A stretch of DNA of 64,000 nt, taken from NCBI GenBank assembly GCA_008933995.1, contig WARS01000011.1:14351516-14415515 (forward strand), written 5' to 3'. A program made the translations under genes and the position numbers. Shown piece by piece: positions 62,701 through 64,000 of this stretch. Each line of letters starts with the position of its first letter. Position 1 is the first letter of the stretch. A model generated the notes under the pieces. That model made no database searches. It saw only the letters and a list, made by a program, of their open reading frames with translations, and was not told the origin of the DNA. Origin of the DNA: Datnioides undecimradiatus (taxonomy: Eukaryota > Chordata > Actinopteri > Lobotiformes > Datnioididae).

Positions 62701-63965
62701 ATCTTTTGTGGGTTTGTCATGACAAGCAACCTCTTTTGCCTCGCGCGTAGTCATTCAATCCCATATCAATATAAAAATATCGATTAGAGCAGCGTTCAGA
62801 ACTCTGCATTCCACAAGAGCAATTCATTTTTAGACGAGCTACGTGCGGTACAGCTGCAAAACACTTCGAGCTCTGGGACACTCGTATTTTACAGGAGTTT
62901 TGGCGCACGCCTGTACTTCAGTGTATCACTCAGCGTGTAGTTTGCAGTTTATGGATACAATCACTGAGTTTACAAGGTTCCCCATGCCTGCTCTCAGATG
63001 GGTATCAAAGGCTAAAAGAAGATAAAACTTAATGAGTGCAGTGTCAATTAGCCAAAAACACGGCTGTTTTAAAATGTTTGAGATTAAAAGTGTGTAGAGT
63101 TTTATTGCATCTGGTGGCGGGGTTGCTGATTGCTACACATTTGGAAGGTGAGTTGAGGGGTATTCAGTTAGTAACAGAGTCTACTGTAACTTTGACTAGA
63201 GCCAAACTTTCTGGAGCCAGTGTTTGGGTTGTTCGTCTAAGGCTACTTTAGAGAGATGGTGGTGCCATCGGCAAACTTGCATTACGCGACTCTTATGTAT
63301 ATATACAAAAGGCTAATTCTAAGATAATGAAAACAAAGCGTCTTAGCTCGCAGGTAGAGCTGAAATAACATGGATTTTAAACAGTTAGCAACTACCAATA
63401 TAGCACTGATATTGTGACTCTTTTAGCTTAAATGTGGATTTTGCCACAATTTCGCACTGACGTGACTGTGCAAAGGTCCTCCAAAGGCTCCAAAGGCTGT
63501 ATTTAAACAAATAACATAATAACATGTCTATGCACCTCTGAACAATATACTCAGATACTAATTTGGTACCAAAGGGTCCGGGATAGATTCTCGCTTCAGC
63601 TGATTATACACTTGTGACTACACAGTTCTGAGTATTATATTAAAAGTTTATCAATAGATCCCTGTAAATTATACACAGCGAATCTTTCAAAAGGAAGACC
63701 AAGGTATTTGGTTCTTCCTTCGAGATGCCCTCTCATGTCCTGTCCTACAAAACTGGGGAGAAAAACCATATAACCAGCCTATTTTCAACGCACTTGACAG
63801 CAGCACTTCTTAAAGAGCGTCACCTTTTCAAAGAGCAGATCGCTGAGGGACTGCGCGAACTCTCCATCCTCCATCAGCAGGAAGTGGCGGAGTGCCTCAA
63901 AGTGTCTTTCCACACCCAGCTCCACAAAGAAGTAGTCCACCACCGCCTTGTTCACCAAAGACACA
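56796..63965 (-). CDS. tubgcp6: TUBGCP6, gamma-tubulin complex component 6 (C-terminal six coding exons; gene runs off the right edge)
   Basis: GCP6 is the largest gamma-TuRC subunit; its C-terminal GCP fold binds gamma-tubulin at centrosomes and spindle poles. Exons in transcript order: 63965-63824, 61418-61224, 60684-60552, 60031-59818, 57906-57713, 56887-56796. All are GT-AG with agreeing phases, and sum to 970 bp, about 322 residues plus TGA at 56796-56798. Family landmarks are LVNKAVVDYFF, HFLLMEDGEFAQSLSDLLF, GQTPGELLTPLVLNS, ELRYKVDWPLNIIIT, SVQFRQLQL, HEMQHFVKVIQGYIANQIL, LLTEKAAPVMN, QQSYNTFKYYSHFLFK and LEDFLLRINFNNYY. These match GCP6 rather than GCP2-5. The part seen is most of the GRIP2 region. 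The acceptor of the first exon lies at 63966-63968, so upstream exons are outside the window. No damage seen. Confidence 0.97.
59576..59630. repeat. Near-perfect 21-bp inverted repeat (hairpin) in a TUBGCP6 intron
   Basis: Left arm 59576-59596 (CAGCTATGCAGTATTGTTCA and G) and right arm 59610-59630 are reverse complements except for one base, with a 13-base loop. It lies in the intron 57907-59817. Nothing else around it looks like a transposon end. Confidence 0.8.
60690..61010 (-). other. Long pyrimidine-rich tract in a TUBGCP6 intron
   Basis: On the transcript strand about 300 bases directly before the acceptor of exon 60684-60552 are dominated by C and T (GA-rich on plus). This goes far beyond a normal polypyrimidine tract and produces the long Ser/Leu/Pro frames seen there, which are not genes. 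Confidence 0.7.
61980..62620. repeat. Teleost interspersed repeat in a TUBGCP6 intron
   Basis: This stretch contains phrases I recognise from a family widespread in fish genomes: TTAGCAGCTAGCTGGTGAAC at about 62132, CATCATGGAGAATT, GAGCTAAAACAAACTGAATA, GTCTCATAGCCGCTAAATGC, and CACCAGCTAGTCATTAACTT followed by CTGTGTGCTGGGTAGACGTC. The order is as in other copies. It lies in the intron between exons 63824-63965 and 61224-61418. Boundaries are approximate and the family name is not known to me. Confidence 0.5.
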
Positions 63966-64000
63966 CTGTGGATTGAAGGTGAAGGAGAGGATGACCAAGA

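Overview
This window is vertebrate nuclear DNA, almost certainly from a ray-finned (teleost, probably percomorph) fish. The genes are split into many small exons with GT-AG introns. The proteins are clear vertebrate orthologues. The spaces between exons hold CA/GT, GA, GATA and ATC microsatellites and several repeat types typical of teleost genomes. There are no bacterial operons, CRISPR arrays or tRNA genes that I can support.

Layout. (1) Positions 1-26,270 hold no exon that I can recognise. This stretch contains a decayed, 5'-truncated non-LTR retrotransposon (about 19,240-20,180), a small non-autonomous DNA transposon with 30-bp inverted ends (23,104-23,415), one other decayed repeat and several microsatellites. 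From human gene order (APPL2 - OCC1 - NUAK1) I infer that it is the gene-poor space beside OCC1. (2) Positions 26,535-33,774, minus strand: a complete five-exon OCC1 (C12orf75) orthologue of 62 codons, built from coding pieces of 43, 25, 36, 80 and 5 bp. (3) Positions 33,775-39,489: the shared upstream region of OCC1 and APPL2, full of decayed repeats. (4) Positions 39,490-52,993, plus strand: complete APPL2 (21 coding exons, 666 residues; BAR-PH-PTB endosomal adaptor), followed by a long 3' UTR. (5) Positions 56,796-63,965, minus strand: the last six coding exons of TUBGCP6 (gamma-tubulin complex component 6). The gene continues past the right edge.

OCC1 and APPL2 are head-to-head, as in human 12q23. 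APPL2 and TUBGCP6 are tail-to-tail; in human, TUBGCP6 lies on 22q13, so this junction joins segments that are separate in human. The three genes share no known pathway: APPL2 acts on early endosomes in signalling, TUBGCP6 nucleates microtubules, and OCC1 is a small protein of unclear role.

I found no new multi-gene system. The observations most worth checking are an unexplained open frame of 142 codons antisense in APPL2 intron 10, complementary CA and GT repeats flanking in-frame APPL2 exons 5-7, the tiny-exon OCC1 model, and the TA-flanked retrotransposon fragment.
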